DNA of 64,000 nucleotides from Notolepis coatsorum (lineage: Eukaryota > Chordata > Actinopteri > Aulopiformes > Paralepididae), in NCBI GenBank assembly GCA_963971535.1, contig OZ020594.1, positions 115,045,127 through 115,109,126 on the forward strand. The letters are read 5' to 3'. The position numbers were made by a program, and so were the translations under genes. The notes beneath the pieces are model-generated. The model was not told the origin of the DNA, ran no database searches, and saw only the letters and a list, made by a program, of their open reading frames with translations. Below are positions 47,204 to 55,787 of the stretch, in pieces (position 1 is the stretch's first letter; the number at the start of each line of letters is the position of its first letter).

Positions 47204-47497
47204 ATGGAAATGTTAGATCCTATGGCAATTAGCATAGGAAGATTAAGATTACAATGCTCAGTTTGGGCAATCCGGTGGACCATGGGAGAAAGTCAATCGC
47301 GGAGGATGTGTTCTTGGAACACAGGCCTGTACGACTTTCTGGGTGAGGGGAAAATAGGGGATTTTTATTTGTATATATATATGTTTTTAAGCTCAGCTCT
47401 CAACGGGACCTCATTAATTGGATGTACATCTATTGTAGCTTCACACTCCAGAAGCATTACCAAAAACTACACAAAAACATGCATAGATTATGGCTAG
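47204..47497 (+). CDS. Small inter-ORF frame, copy B (doubtful)
   Basis: The counterpart of 8794..9087, with the same 97 codons and the same overlap with the ORF2 ATG (47490). About eleven amino-acid differences against few silent ones argue that it is not under strong protein-level constraint. Confidence 0.25.
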   Translation: MEMLDPMAISIGRLRLQCSVWAIRWTMGESQSRRMCSWNTGLYDFLGEGKIGDFYLYIYMFLSSALNGTSLIGCTSIVASHSRSITKNYTKTCIDYG

Positions 47498-50400
47498 TTT
47501 GAATATAATGGTATGGAACACCGGTGGGATAAACAAACAACACAAACGCAAAAGCGTGCTCACACTGATGAAAAAAGAACATGTGGACGTGGCTCTATTA
47601 AGCGAAACGCACATTTTAGAGGAAGACATAAATACGTTAGCGGATAACATATACCATAATATTAGTCACTCTTCTTTTGTTACGAGAACTAGAGGGGTAG
47701 CCATAGTCGTCAGACGCAAATTAAATATCGAATTGAAAGGGGTATGGTCGGATGCTGAGGGGCGCATAACTATAGCTAGGATTATACACAATAACAGGAA
47801 AATTGCATTGGCAGCGGTATATGCCCCAAATTTGTACGAAGTGGGTTTCTTCACTTCACTAACCGGAGAAATGTTAAACCATCCCGAGTACTCATATATA
47901 ATAGGTGCGGATTTTAATGCCATTTGGAACCCAAGGATGGACAAAACTTACCTTACCTTTTCCAGCGAACAAAAAAATTCATCTAAAGCATTAAAAGATT
48001 GGTCGAAATCAACAGGGGTAACTGATTTATGGCGTTCACTTAACCCCATGACCCGCAAGTACTCCTGTCGTTCGACGAGACACAACACACTATCCAGAAT
48101 TGATTACGTCTTTGCATCCCCGAGAATATTTGATAAATATGAAGTGGAAATGACACCCAATGCGCTATCAGATCACTGCTACTTAATCCTGAAAGCAACA
48201 TTTGGTACACTATCTTCCCGGGCCCCAAGATGGCGTTTTAATTCTATGCTGCTTAACAACAAGGAATTCATTACACAAATTAAAGAAGCTCTCACAATAT
48301 TCCTACGGGATAATGCTAACTCGGTGCAAGATCCCAGAATATTATGTATGTCGGTAAAGACTATGATCAAGGATTTCACGGATAGATTTTCCTCCATATT
48401 GCGCAAAAATCAAAACACAAAACTATCTGAAATGGAAACGCTTTACTCAACGCTTTTTAATTCTTTAAAATACAACAACTCTACTAGACTAGAAAACCAA
48501 GTTAACATTCTAAAGACAGAGATCAAAGCAATATACAGACAAAAATCGGAATTGCAAATACGCAGCACAAGACAACAGCAGTACTTCCAAGGCTCTAAAC
48601 CTAGTCACCTATTAGCCATGCGACTAAGAATTAATGCAAAATTTGCAGATATAACTGCCATTAGGAAACAACAAGCTCTAGTAACAGAACCCAAAATAAT
48701 AAACGATACATTCAAAGAATTCTACTCCGATTTATATAATTCAGAAACGACCTTTGATCAAGACAAATTAGACACATATCTTAATCAAATTACTCTCCCT
48801 AAACTTACGGAGGACGACGCTAAACAGTTAGAAGTACCGATCACATTAGAAGAACTCAAGAAGGCCATATCCGGAATGAAAAACGGCAAGGCTCCGGGAA
48901 TTGACGGTATCCCATCAGAAATGTACATTTCTTGCTGGGACATATTTGGACCCTTATTACTAAATATGATCTTATACTCAGTCAAAGAGGGAAGCTTCCA
49001 TAAACACCAAAATATCGCACTCATTTCAGTTCTTCACAAAAAAGACAAAGACCCCACTGAGTGCGGTAGTTACCGTCCTTTAAGCCTCCTCGGAACCGAT
49101 GTCAAACTGTACTCTAAGATATTAGCCATCAGATTGCAAAAGCATATGACGTCTTTAGTTCATCCGGACCAAACAGGCTTCATAAAAGGTCGCCTGATCA
49201 ATGATAACATAAGGCGAATACTGCACGTACTAGATGCAGACAAAAAGGACACCACACCTAAGGCGATACTATCCCTGGATGCTATGAAAGCATTTGACAG
49301 GTTGGAATGGTCGTTTCTATGGGCAGTATTAGAAAGGATGGGGTTAGGAAAAGGATTCATTGATATGATTAAAGTACTATACAAGGACCCATCGGCCAGG
49401 ATTACAACAGGCACATTCATCTCCGATATCTTTCCGGTATCACGCTCAGCCAGACAGGGTTGCCCTCTTAGTCCCGGACTATTCGATCTATCATTAGAAC
49501 CTTTAGCACAATTTATAAGACAATCCCAACACATAGAACCAATAGTAATCAAGGGCACACATCATAAAATTAGTTTATATGCGGACGACGTAATATTGTT
49601 CATGCAAAACCCCAACAACACATTGCCGCATATACTCAAGTTGATAGAGAACTTTGGTGATTTATCGGGATTTAAAATAAATTGGCCTAAGTCGGCTTTT
49701 CTTCCTCTTAACACCAGTGCAAAAAAAGACACAACCCTCCCAGGTGCGATACCCATGGTCAAACATTTCAGATGCTTGGGTGTGGAAATATTTCCCACCA
49801 TAAGACAAACGGTGAAGCACAATTACACAAAAATACAGAACAAAATCAAAGACGACCTGGACAGGTGGGCAAAACTTAAAAACTCAGTACAGGCAAGGGT
49901 ATCAATAGTTAAGATGGATGTATTACCAAGAATCAATTTCTTCAGCTCAATGCTTCCGTTACCTCCTCCAGAGGGCTACTGGAAAAGATTACAAACCTCC
50001 ACATACAAATTTATTTGGAATAACAAACCACCTCGCATAAAAAGATCCACCGCACAGAGAAATAAAGCAGACGGTGGTATGGCAGTCCCAGATTTTTTAC
50101 AATATTTTAAGGCCTTCACATTAAGACCATTGAAGATATGGTTTGACCCCCAGGCTTTGGTATCTTGGAGAGAATTAGAAGAAAACATAGTAGCCCCACA
50201 GAGACTGAAAGACATAGCACACACTAAACTTTCAATCAAGCATTGTGAGCGAGAATTTGGCCCAATAATTACCCATGCAATCAGAACATGGCGGGAAACA
50301 CAAAAGAAATATCCTAACCCTCAAGAATGGCATAATCACACTCCCATATTCAATAACAATGCACTCTTAATGGGAAAACGACCTATAAGATTCCCTATAT

Positions 50401-51254
50401 GGGAAGAGAAAGGCATACACTCATTAGGGGATATTTTTAATAACAAGGGCCTCTGTAGTTATGTCGAAATATGCATAAAGTTTAACCTCACCGAGTCCAC
50501 ATGGCTTTTTTACATACAGTTACGACTTTGTATGAGATCTCACGGTGTTCCATTACTCATACCAATTGAACACCACAGATACCACAAATTTTTCTATGAA
50601 AGAGATACATTGGGAGGTTTTGTATCAGGTTTTTATTATCAATTACTAACGTCCTCGTATGAAACCCTTCAACTAGACACTGTCTGGAGGAGGGATATAC
50701 CAGACCTGGAATATGACTTTGATTGGCAAGGAGCCTGGGCAAATGTCCGACTTACATCAAGGAACCCGGATCATCAACAAATCAATCTGAACTATATTCA
50801 CAGGACATACTTGACTCCTATAAGGCTGTGCAAAATGGGGCTTATACAAGACTCCAAATGCTCCCAATGTACAAATGGGGACGAAGGAACATTTATGCAC
50901 ATGTATTGGGACTGCCCACCAGTTAAGGCATTCTGGAAAGATGTGTCCCAACAATTATCAATACTCGTATTTTGGAATATACCTGTACACCCTGCGGTAT
51001 TACTATTGAATGATGTTTTTGAGTTTGCAGTGAATCCACAACTAAAAAGATTGGTTTTATCGGGTATCACAGTAGCTAAAAAACTGATCGCATCATGTTG
51101 GTTTCAACCGGAAAAAATTTGCCGAAAAGTGTGGTTTCTTACATATCTCGATGTGATATATCAAGAAATATCTACAGCAAGAATTCTGGGGCTCAATGAA
51201 TCCAAAATGTCAATGTGGTTAGAAGTGGTGGAGAGAATAAAAGCTAGCTTATAA
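47490..51254 (+). CDS. L1 ORF2, uninterrupted (endonuclease-reverse transcriptase)
   Basis: There are 1254 codons without a stop or frameshift. The N-terminal APE-type endonuclease shows NTGGINKQH, LLSETH, GADFNAIWN and LSDHC. RT shows SYRPLSLLGTDVKLYSK, QTGFIKGRLINDN, LSLDAMKAFDRLEW, RQGCPLSPGLF and YADD at residues 697-700. The cysteine motif near residues 1124-1142 reads CSQC...HMYWDC. All catalytic motifs I know for the family are present, so the protein could be active. The copy lacks a 5' UTR and most of ORF1, so it is unlikely to be expressed as an autonomous element unless a nearby promoter reads in. Confidence 0.93.
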   Translation: MASLNIMVWNTGGINKQHKRKSVLTLMKKEHVDVALLSETHILEEDINTLADNIYHNISHSSFVTRTRGVAIVVRRKLNIELKGVWSDAEGRITIARIIHNNRKIALAAVYAPNLYEVGFFTSLTGEMLNHPEYSYIIGADFNAIWNPRMDKTYLTFSSEQKNSSKALKDWSKSTGVTDLWRSLNPMTRKYSCRSTRHNTLSRIDYVFASPRIFDKYEVEMTPNALSDHCYLILKATFGTLSSRAPRWRFNSMLLNNKEFITQIKEALTIFLRDNANSVQDPRILCMSVKTMIKDFTDRFSSILRKNQNTKLSEMETLYSTLFNSLKYNNSTRLENQVNILKTEIKAIYRQKSELQIRSTRQQQYFQGSKPSHLLAMRLRINAKFADITAIRKQQALVTEPKIINDTFKEFYSDLYNSETTFDQDKLDTYLNQITLPKLTEDDAKQLEVPITLEELKKAISGMKNGKAPGIDGIPSEMYISCWDIFGPLLLNMILYSVKEGSFHKHQNIALISVLHKKDKDPTECGSYRPLSLLGTDVKLYSKILAIRLQKHMTSLVHPDQTGFIKGRLINDNIRRILHVLDADKKDTTPKAILSLDAMKAFDRLEWSFLWAVLERMGLGKGFIDMIKVLYKDPSARITTGTFISDIFPVSRSARQGCPLSPGLFDLSLEPLAQFIRQSQHIEPIVIKGTHHKISLYADDVILFMQNPNNTLPHILKLIENFGDLSGFKINWPKSAFLPLNTSAKKDTTLPGAIPMVKHFRCLGVEIFPTIRQTVKHNYTKIQNKIKDDLDRWAKLKNSVQARVSIVKMDVLPRINFFSSMLPLPPPEGYWKRLQTSTYKFIWNNKPPRIKRSTAQRNKADGGMAVPDFLQYFKAFTLRPLKIWFDPQALVSWRELEENIVAPQRLKDIAHTKLSIKHCEREFGPIITHAIRTWRETQKKYPNPQEWHNHTPIFNNNALLMGKRPIRFPIWEEKGIHSLGDIFNNKGLCSYVEICIKFNLTESTWLFYIQLRLCMRSHGVPLLIPIEHHRYHKFFYERDTLGGFVSGFYYQLLTSSYETLQLDTVWRRDIPDLEYDFDWQGAWANVRLTSRNPDHQQINLNYIHRTYLTPIRLCKMGLIQDSKCSQCTNGDEGTFMHMYWDCPPVKAFWKDVSQQLSILVFWNIPVHPAVLLLNDVFEFAVNPQLKRLVLSGITVAKKLIASCWFQPEKICRKVWFLTYLDVIYQEISTARILGLNESKMSMWLEVVERIKASL

Positions 51255-52214
51255 TGGTAGTGTCTGGTTAGGAGTGAGGGATAATGGAGGTACTATCCAA
51301 GAGGGGGTCCGGGAGGGGGGGGTTTGAGCTGGAGCATATGTGTGTAGGGTTTTAGAAAATAGGTATTAGGGGTATATTATATACTAACATTTATATAATT
51401 GTAATTTCGCTGGATATACACTGTATACGGTTAAAATGTTATTATAGACTATTTTTGTTTTATCCTGTTTCTGTACTTGCATATATTTTAACCACCTTTA
51501 CTGAAAGTTTCATTATGCATTGTGTGTTGAGTACTGACTTTTAATAATTTTTTGTTTTGCAATAATAAAAAAATAAAAAATAAAAAAAAAAAAATTATGT
51601 ATTGAGCTGTACTGTACTGTACCCATTCTGCAATCTGTTAATAAACTTTTCAATCAATCAATCAATCATGGACTTATGAACCACGATTATTTTCAAGAGA
51701 AACAAACAGGCAAATAGCTATAGCTATATAGTCAATCTGGACAAATACATTAGGCCTATATTAAAAAAAGAAAATCTGCTAAAATGCTGTTACTTGCCTT
51801 CCTGTTTCGTGGTGGTGTCGTCACTGCTGCTGGTTTAGCTCCGGGCGACAGCGTAGCAAAACTTAGTTTGCTTTGAAGAAGTAGCTTTCTCCTCTTGGGC
51901 GACGGTGCCATCTCGTTGTTGCATGCACGCAGGTAGGAGTCGGACATAGCACTGAATGTCTTATCTTATCTCTCTTTATACCGTATGTGATGACGTATTT
52001 TAACACACACCTCGGCTGAGGGGACGACCCGAGCTATTATTATGCAAAGACGAGTACTTTAGCGAGTGGGTACTTGGCCCGTGCAAATGCGACCCCCATC
52101 TACTACTCTTTGCATACAGGTAGTCAGACGGGGGGGGGACATTGACTGCATTCTGAAAAAATGGGGGGGACCCATTCCAATGTCCCCCGTGCCAAATACG
52201 CCCCTGGCTACAAC

Positions 52215-52417
52215 CCTCCACAATAATTTTCGAGATCGCCAAATGATTGACGGAACTAGAGCCCCAAGAGTCTGGAGTGGTATTTTGCGCAATACCATGT
52301 ACTTTGCACAAGCCTCAAATACCGGCATGTAACTCGAGAACCGCTGAACGGATTTTGTCAACTGAAAGGGCTCTCTACAGGCAACAAATGGGCCTTTAAT
52401 TCGATATATATATATTG
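52215..52417. other. Core of the TTAA-bounded element, no gene
   Basis: Continues directly from 42994 once the hAT is removed. It has no frame of note. Confidence 0.45.
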
Positions 52418-52586
52418 GGTAGCACTTTATAATAACACCCTGTTATAATACATTTATAAGGTATCTGTAGATAATGAACTAATCATGAACAAACCATTTA
52501 TATACATTCATAAATGATTATTAAATCATTTATAACTATATTTGTATACCATTTACAAAGTATTTATAACGCATTAGTGGATAATG

Positions 52587-53075
52587 TGTTATGGTTTGTA
52601 AACAACCCCAACAGCACGGCACAGACAGGTAGTTCAGAGTTAGCCAAAAACTAAGGGCGTATTTATTTTCAAACAGAAAGAGCGAAAAAACAACATGAAG
52701 CATTCAGGGGGAATGTCCTGGAGCAGAGTAGGCTCTGCGGCGCTGCAGCTCGGCCCAGAGCAGAGTTGGCTCTGTGGCGCTGCGGCCTCTGGCTCTGCGG
52801 CTCTGCAGCTTACTGTCAATCCACTCGGAGAGGAACAGAGAAAAAGAGGAATGTCAACAACCGAACGCAGGGATTACGAGGCAGTCCAGTAATAAAGCTG
52901 AGTCCAGAAATAACAAAGGCGATACCTCTTCAGTGTTAACAAAACACACAAAAAACAGATAGATCTTGAGTCCAGGAAAAACTAGGAAAAACAGAGCATC
53001 AAAAAATACACTTCCAAAAACTCACCAAGGGGCAAGGTGAGATATGGGGCGCGGGTCCACGGGAGCATATAAGAG
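52587..53075 (-). mobile_element. LTR-like repeat related to the solo LTR at 33238
   Basis: CCAACAGCACGGCACAGACA, then GGTAGTTCAGAGTTAGCCAA, GGGCGTATTTATTT and GCTGAGTCCAG are shared in order with 33250..33560. It has one unit of the 59-bp repeat. Its right limit is uncertain (possibly near 53510). Confidence 0.55.
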
Positions 53076-53285
53076 TACAAACAACTCTTATATGTTGTGT
53101 AGACGTTCGTGTAGATGTGGTGGCGGCTAACGTTACATTTGTTTCTAATGTGTGCTCAGTGTGCTCAGTGATGATGACACGACACAAATAATTATTACTC
53201 TTGTGTCGTTATCACATACATACTGAGCACTGAGCGGCCACCACATCTACACGAACGTCTACACAACATATAAGAGTTGTTTGTA
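53076..53285. repeat. Perfect 49-bp inverted repeat with structured loop
   Basis: 53076..53124 is the exact complement of 53237..53285 (begins TACAAACAACTCTTATATG). The 112-base loop has a further imperfect pairing (GACACGACACAA with TTGTGTCGTTATC), so nearly the whole 210 bases could fold. Confidence 0.93.
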
Positions 53286-53940
53286 GTTCGGAAATGATGG
53301 AATAGATTTACCAACAAAAAAAGGTGTTTAACCTGCTCATACCTTATTAAAAGCGAAAGCATAGACACAGCACGGATAACTTGTGCTTCCATTCAAACAG
53401 ACGGCAACACACGTGACGTCAAGTCTCGCTCGCGTGAGACTTCCTCTCTAGATACTCTGCAATACCTGGCCAGGGTACTCCTGGGTCCTAGTGCCCCCCG
53501 ATGTTACACTATATGTCATGCACATGTATTTTATATGTTAATAAAATTGCATTTATCTTTAGTCCTAATTCTGTCACTGTTTGATGTCACAAAGAAGGGT
53601 GTATCCGAAAGCTGCCTACAACATTTGTAACATGTGATGAAAAAGTAAACAAATAATTAACTATTAGACACTTGTTAATGATGAATAGGCTTCACTTTAG
53701 ATTGGCCCCCACGATAGCATCTGCAAATGATTTATAAATGTTTTATGAATGTCTTAACAAATCATTTGTTGAACATGAAAAATAAGGAGATACACTATAG
53801 TCGTTTTTTCATATCCATTTTTCAAAGCATCTACAAATGTGTTACTACACATTAAACAACATTATTTAATGATGAACAAATCAAGTACAAACAATGTTGA
53901 TAATGAGTTATAAATAATGTAGAACTAATCTGTAAATGTT
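53286..53940. other. Non-coding interior of the MITE
   Basis: No gene seen. ACACGTGACGTCAAGTCTCG and GCGAGACT words near 53410..53440 may be the promoter part of the LTR-like repeat. Confidence 0.35.
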
Positions 53941-54458
53941 ATACAAATATAGTTATAAATTATTTAATAATCATTTATGAATGTATATAAATGGTTTGTT
54001 CATGATTAGTTCATTGTCCACCAATGCGTTATAAATACTTTGTAAATGGTATACAAATATACAAATATAGTTATAAATGATTTAATAATCATTTATGAAT
54101 GTATATAAATGGTTTGTTCATGATTGGTTCATCATCTACAAATACCTTATAAATGTATTATAACAGGGTGTTATTATAAAGTGCTACCATTGTATTACGA
54201 AATATGCACACCCGAGCCACTAGTGGTCGCCAAAGTGCCGGTGGGCAAATCATCCCAAAAAAGGCCCACATGTGGGCCCTTGCATGTTAAGAGGCTGTGC
54301 ACCCAATAAGTAATTTTTTTCTGTAAACATAAAGCCTTTCTCTCCTAGTGTTATTGAGGCAGTGCAAGCCATTGATAAGAGGATACATTTGATATTTTTT
54401 CTAAAGCTATCTGCTCCATTGATTACAGAGTAAATAACACCTATTTAATCTGGCATAG

Positions 54459-55183
54459 TGTTACGACCCCGGTGAGTCTAAGGGTAAAGGGCTGTAACAT
54501 AACAGTTGGTTGACAGAAAAGATGGACCACGTTTGTAAACAACAATGATATTTATTGAAAGATGCAAAGGAAGCACATGTAGCTCAGGGGTGAGCCCAGG
54601 CCAAAACAACAAACAAACACCACTATACTCCAAATAAACACAATCTAATCTATGGTAAAAGAGATTACATTACCTAAACTACTCTTACCTAACCAAAACA
54701 GGAGAAAACAATGTCCAAAGGAAATGGCAGCTCACCCCATCTGTGCTTCCTGAGAAAGAGAGAAAAACACATTAATTATACAGAAACAAAAGCAGAATAT
54801 ATACAAAAACAACCTATGGCTAACAATGCTCTCTCTGTGGCCATACACACACAAGGAAATTACTACTAAGCACCAAAGGTAATAAACGAAATGCAATACT
54901 GTCAAAGTTTACAGGTTTACCAAAAAACACAACATGCCTAGCCTCATGCCAGAGAGAGAGAGAGACTGAAGTGAGAAGCCATGTTTTAACAGGTGTGGGG
55001 TGATCCATGATTGGGTGGTGTGGATTGAGTGTTGGAGTCTGAAGCCATCCACCAATCGGTGCTGTATTGCAATAATGGAAGAATTGACCAATGGTGAAGG
55101 GAACAATGGCTGGAGGGAGGAAACAAACAAAATGGAGAACACACACACATGGAGACACACACTGGGGAATATATACATTGGGA
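54459..55183 (-). repeat. 3' LTR
   Basis: Begins TGTTACGACC on the plus strand and ends ATTGGGA. It contains ATATTTATTG (inverted polyadenylation-like) near 54548. Open frames inside it are not genes. Confidence 0.93.
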
Positions 55184-55451
55184 TGTAACACCCCCATACA
55201 TAAGACAAAAAACATGCCTACATAAACTACCAACCAAACATGTTTTTCTTTTTTTTCATTAACAACGAGATAACATCCCCGAGATAACATGCACTCCAAA
55301 ACAAAGAGCTATGAAAAAACTAGCAGTTGGTACAACCACACGGGTCAACAATGACAGACGAGTTGACGGCAAGAGAGACTGAGTCGACAGCAACATAGAA
55401 CAAGTCGACAGCAATAGACAGTAGAACGAGTCGACAGCAAAATAGAACAAG

Positions 55452-55787
55452 TCAACAGCAATAGACAGTTTGCAAGGTTGTCATGTGGTCACGCCAGTTG
55501 GTCGAATAGACAACCAGGTCATCGAGATAGGCATTACAATTTGGAACACCAGCCAGGACTAGGGTCACCAGTCGCTGGAAAGTGGCCGGGGCATTACGCA
55601 TTCCAAAAGGCATTACAGTATATTGCAAAAAATTGTCAGGAGTAACAAACGCAGAGATTTCCGAGGCACGGGGGGTCAAAGGGACCTGCCAGTAACCCTT
55701 TAACAAATCTAGTTTGCTAACATAGGTGGCAGATCCAAGGTTGTCAATACAATCTTCCATGCGGGGCAGTGGGAAGGAATCAGGCAC
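55452..55787 (-). pseudogene. Gypsy reverse transcriptase fragment
   Basis: It reads VPDSFPLPRMEDCIDNLG, SKLDLLKGYWQVPL, MPFGMRNAPATFQRL and the catalytic YLDD, then loses similarity after DHMTTLQ. The N-terminal RT block normally lying between CSPWS and AVTVPDSF (about 23 residues) is deleted, with a frameshift against the upstream frame. The remaining RT and RNase H are replaced by a short tandem-repeat stretch before the 3' LTR (55184..55451). Not functional. Confidence 0.88.

Larger units (their letters stand above)
46065..51594 (+). mobile_element. L1-type LINE copy B, 5' truncated, young
   Basis: The 11-bp target repeat TTATGTATTGA lies at 46054..46064 and 51595..51605, with an A-rich tail before the right one. 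It begins inside ORF1 and keeps the inter-ORF region, complete ORF2 and 3' UTR. It is the same subfamily as copy A. About 24 bases at the left junction (46065..46088) do not align obviously with copy A. Confidence 0.9.
45755..51668 (+). mobile_element. LINE 3' end split by L1 copy B
   Basis: 45755..46064 and 51595..51668 join to one LINE 3' UTR (GGGGGACCC, GACGAAAGTCTTTCTC, CTTAACAATT | ACCCATTCTGCAATCTGTT, CAATCAATCA). L1 copy B lies between them. Confidence 0.85.
44288..51947 (-). pseudogene. hAT transposase (ZMYM1-like), core deleted
   Basis: Exon 1 (51947..51798) reads MSDSYLRACNNEMAPSPKRR and ends at a GC donor (AAG|GCAAGT). Exon 2 (45453..45355) starts after CTGCAG, reads EDANTASESTQTVPVNV, and ends at GTAAGT; both junctions are phase 0. 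The last exon (about 44940..44288) holds PRIRNPPKRLTGAAAAHVPA, FNQRSFEVLQKLE and PSSSAEAERSFSGLRRLKTWLR, the dimerisation domain of ZMYM1-like hAT transposases. The catalytic middle is missing; a LINE end sits at that point. A TATAAAG lies at 51980..51974. It cannot encode an active enzyme. Confidence 0.72.
43003..52206 (-). mobile_element. 9.2-kb hAT with ZMYM1-like transposase remnants
   Basis: The 8-bp target repeat GCTACAAC lies at 42995..43002 and 52207..52214. Ends are CAGTGGCGTAACTCT and, inverted, CAGGGGCGTATTTGG. A transposase gene on the minus strand starts near the right end. LINE ends, a SINE and L1 copy B are later inserts and make up most of the length. Confidence 0.85.
52418..54188. 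mobile_element. MITE with long inverted arms, interrupted
   Basis: GGTAGCACTTTATAATAACA begins the left arm (52418..52585) and its complement ends at 54188. Arms of about 170 bp match through CATTTATAAATGATT-type text. The right arm has a duplicated block (about 53945..54020 and 54070..54140). The target duplication is not clear. The middle holds an LTR-like repeat and a palindrome. No transposase. Confidence 0.7.
42482..54290. mobile_element. TTAA-bounded element, much interrupted
   Basis: TTAA at 42482 and 54287 bound TTAACCTGCA and, inverted, TTAACATGCA. Outside, the text matches the duplicated segment at 37578..37985 directly across the gap, so everything between arrived by insertion. 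The core (42486..42994 and 52207..52410) has no gene; the rest is later elements. Piggybac-like targeting is suggested by TTAA only. Confidence 0.5.

Noticed and set aside
47666-51070. Several minus-strand frames of 60-130 codons over L1 copy B, also over copy A
   Set aside because: They are antisense shadows of ORF2; their similarity between copies follows from the sense strand.
54820-55299. 159-codon minus-strand frame, also seen in part at 60032..60429
   Set aside because: It lies in the Gypsy LTRs and shows no coding motif.
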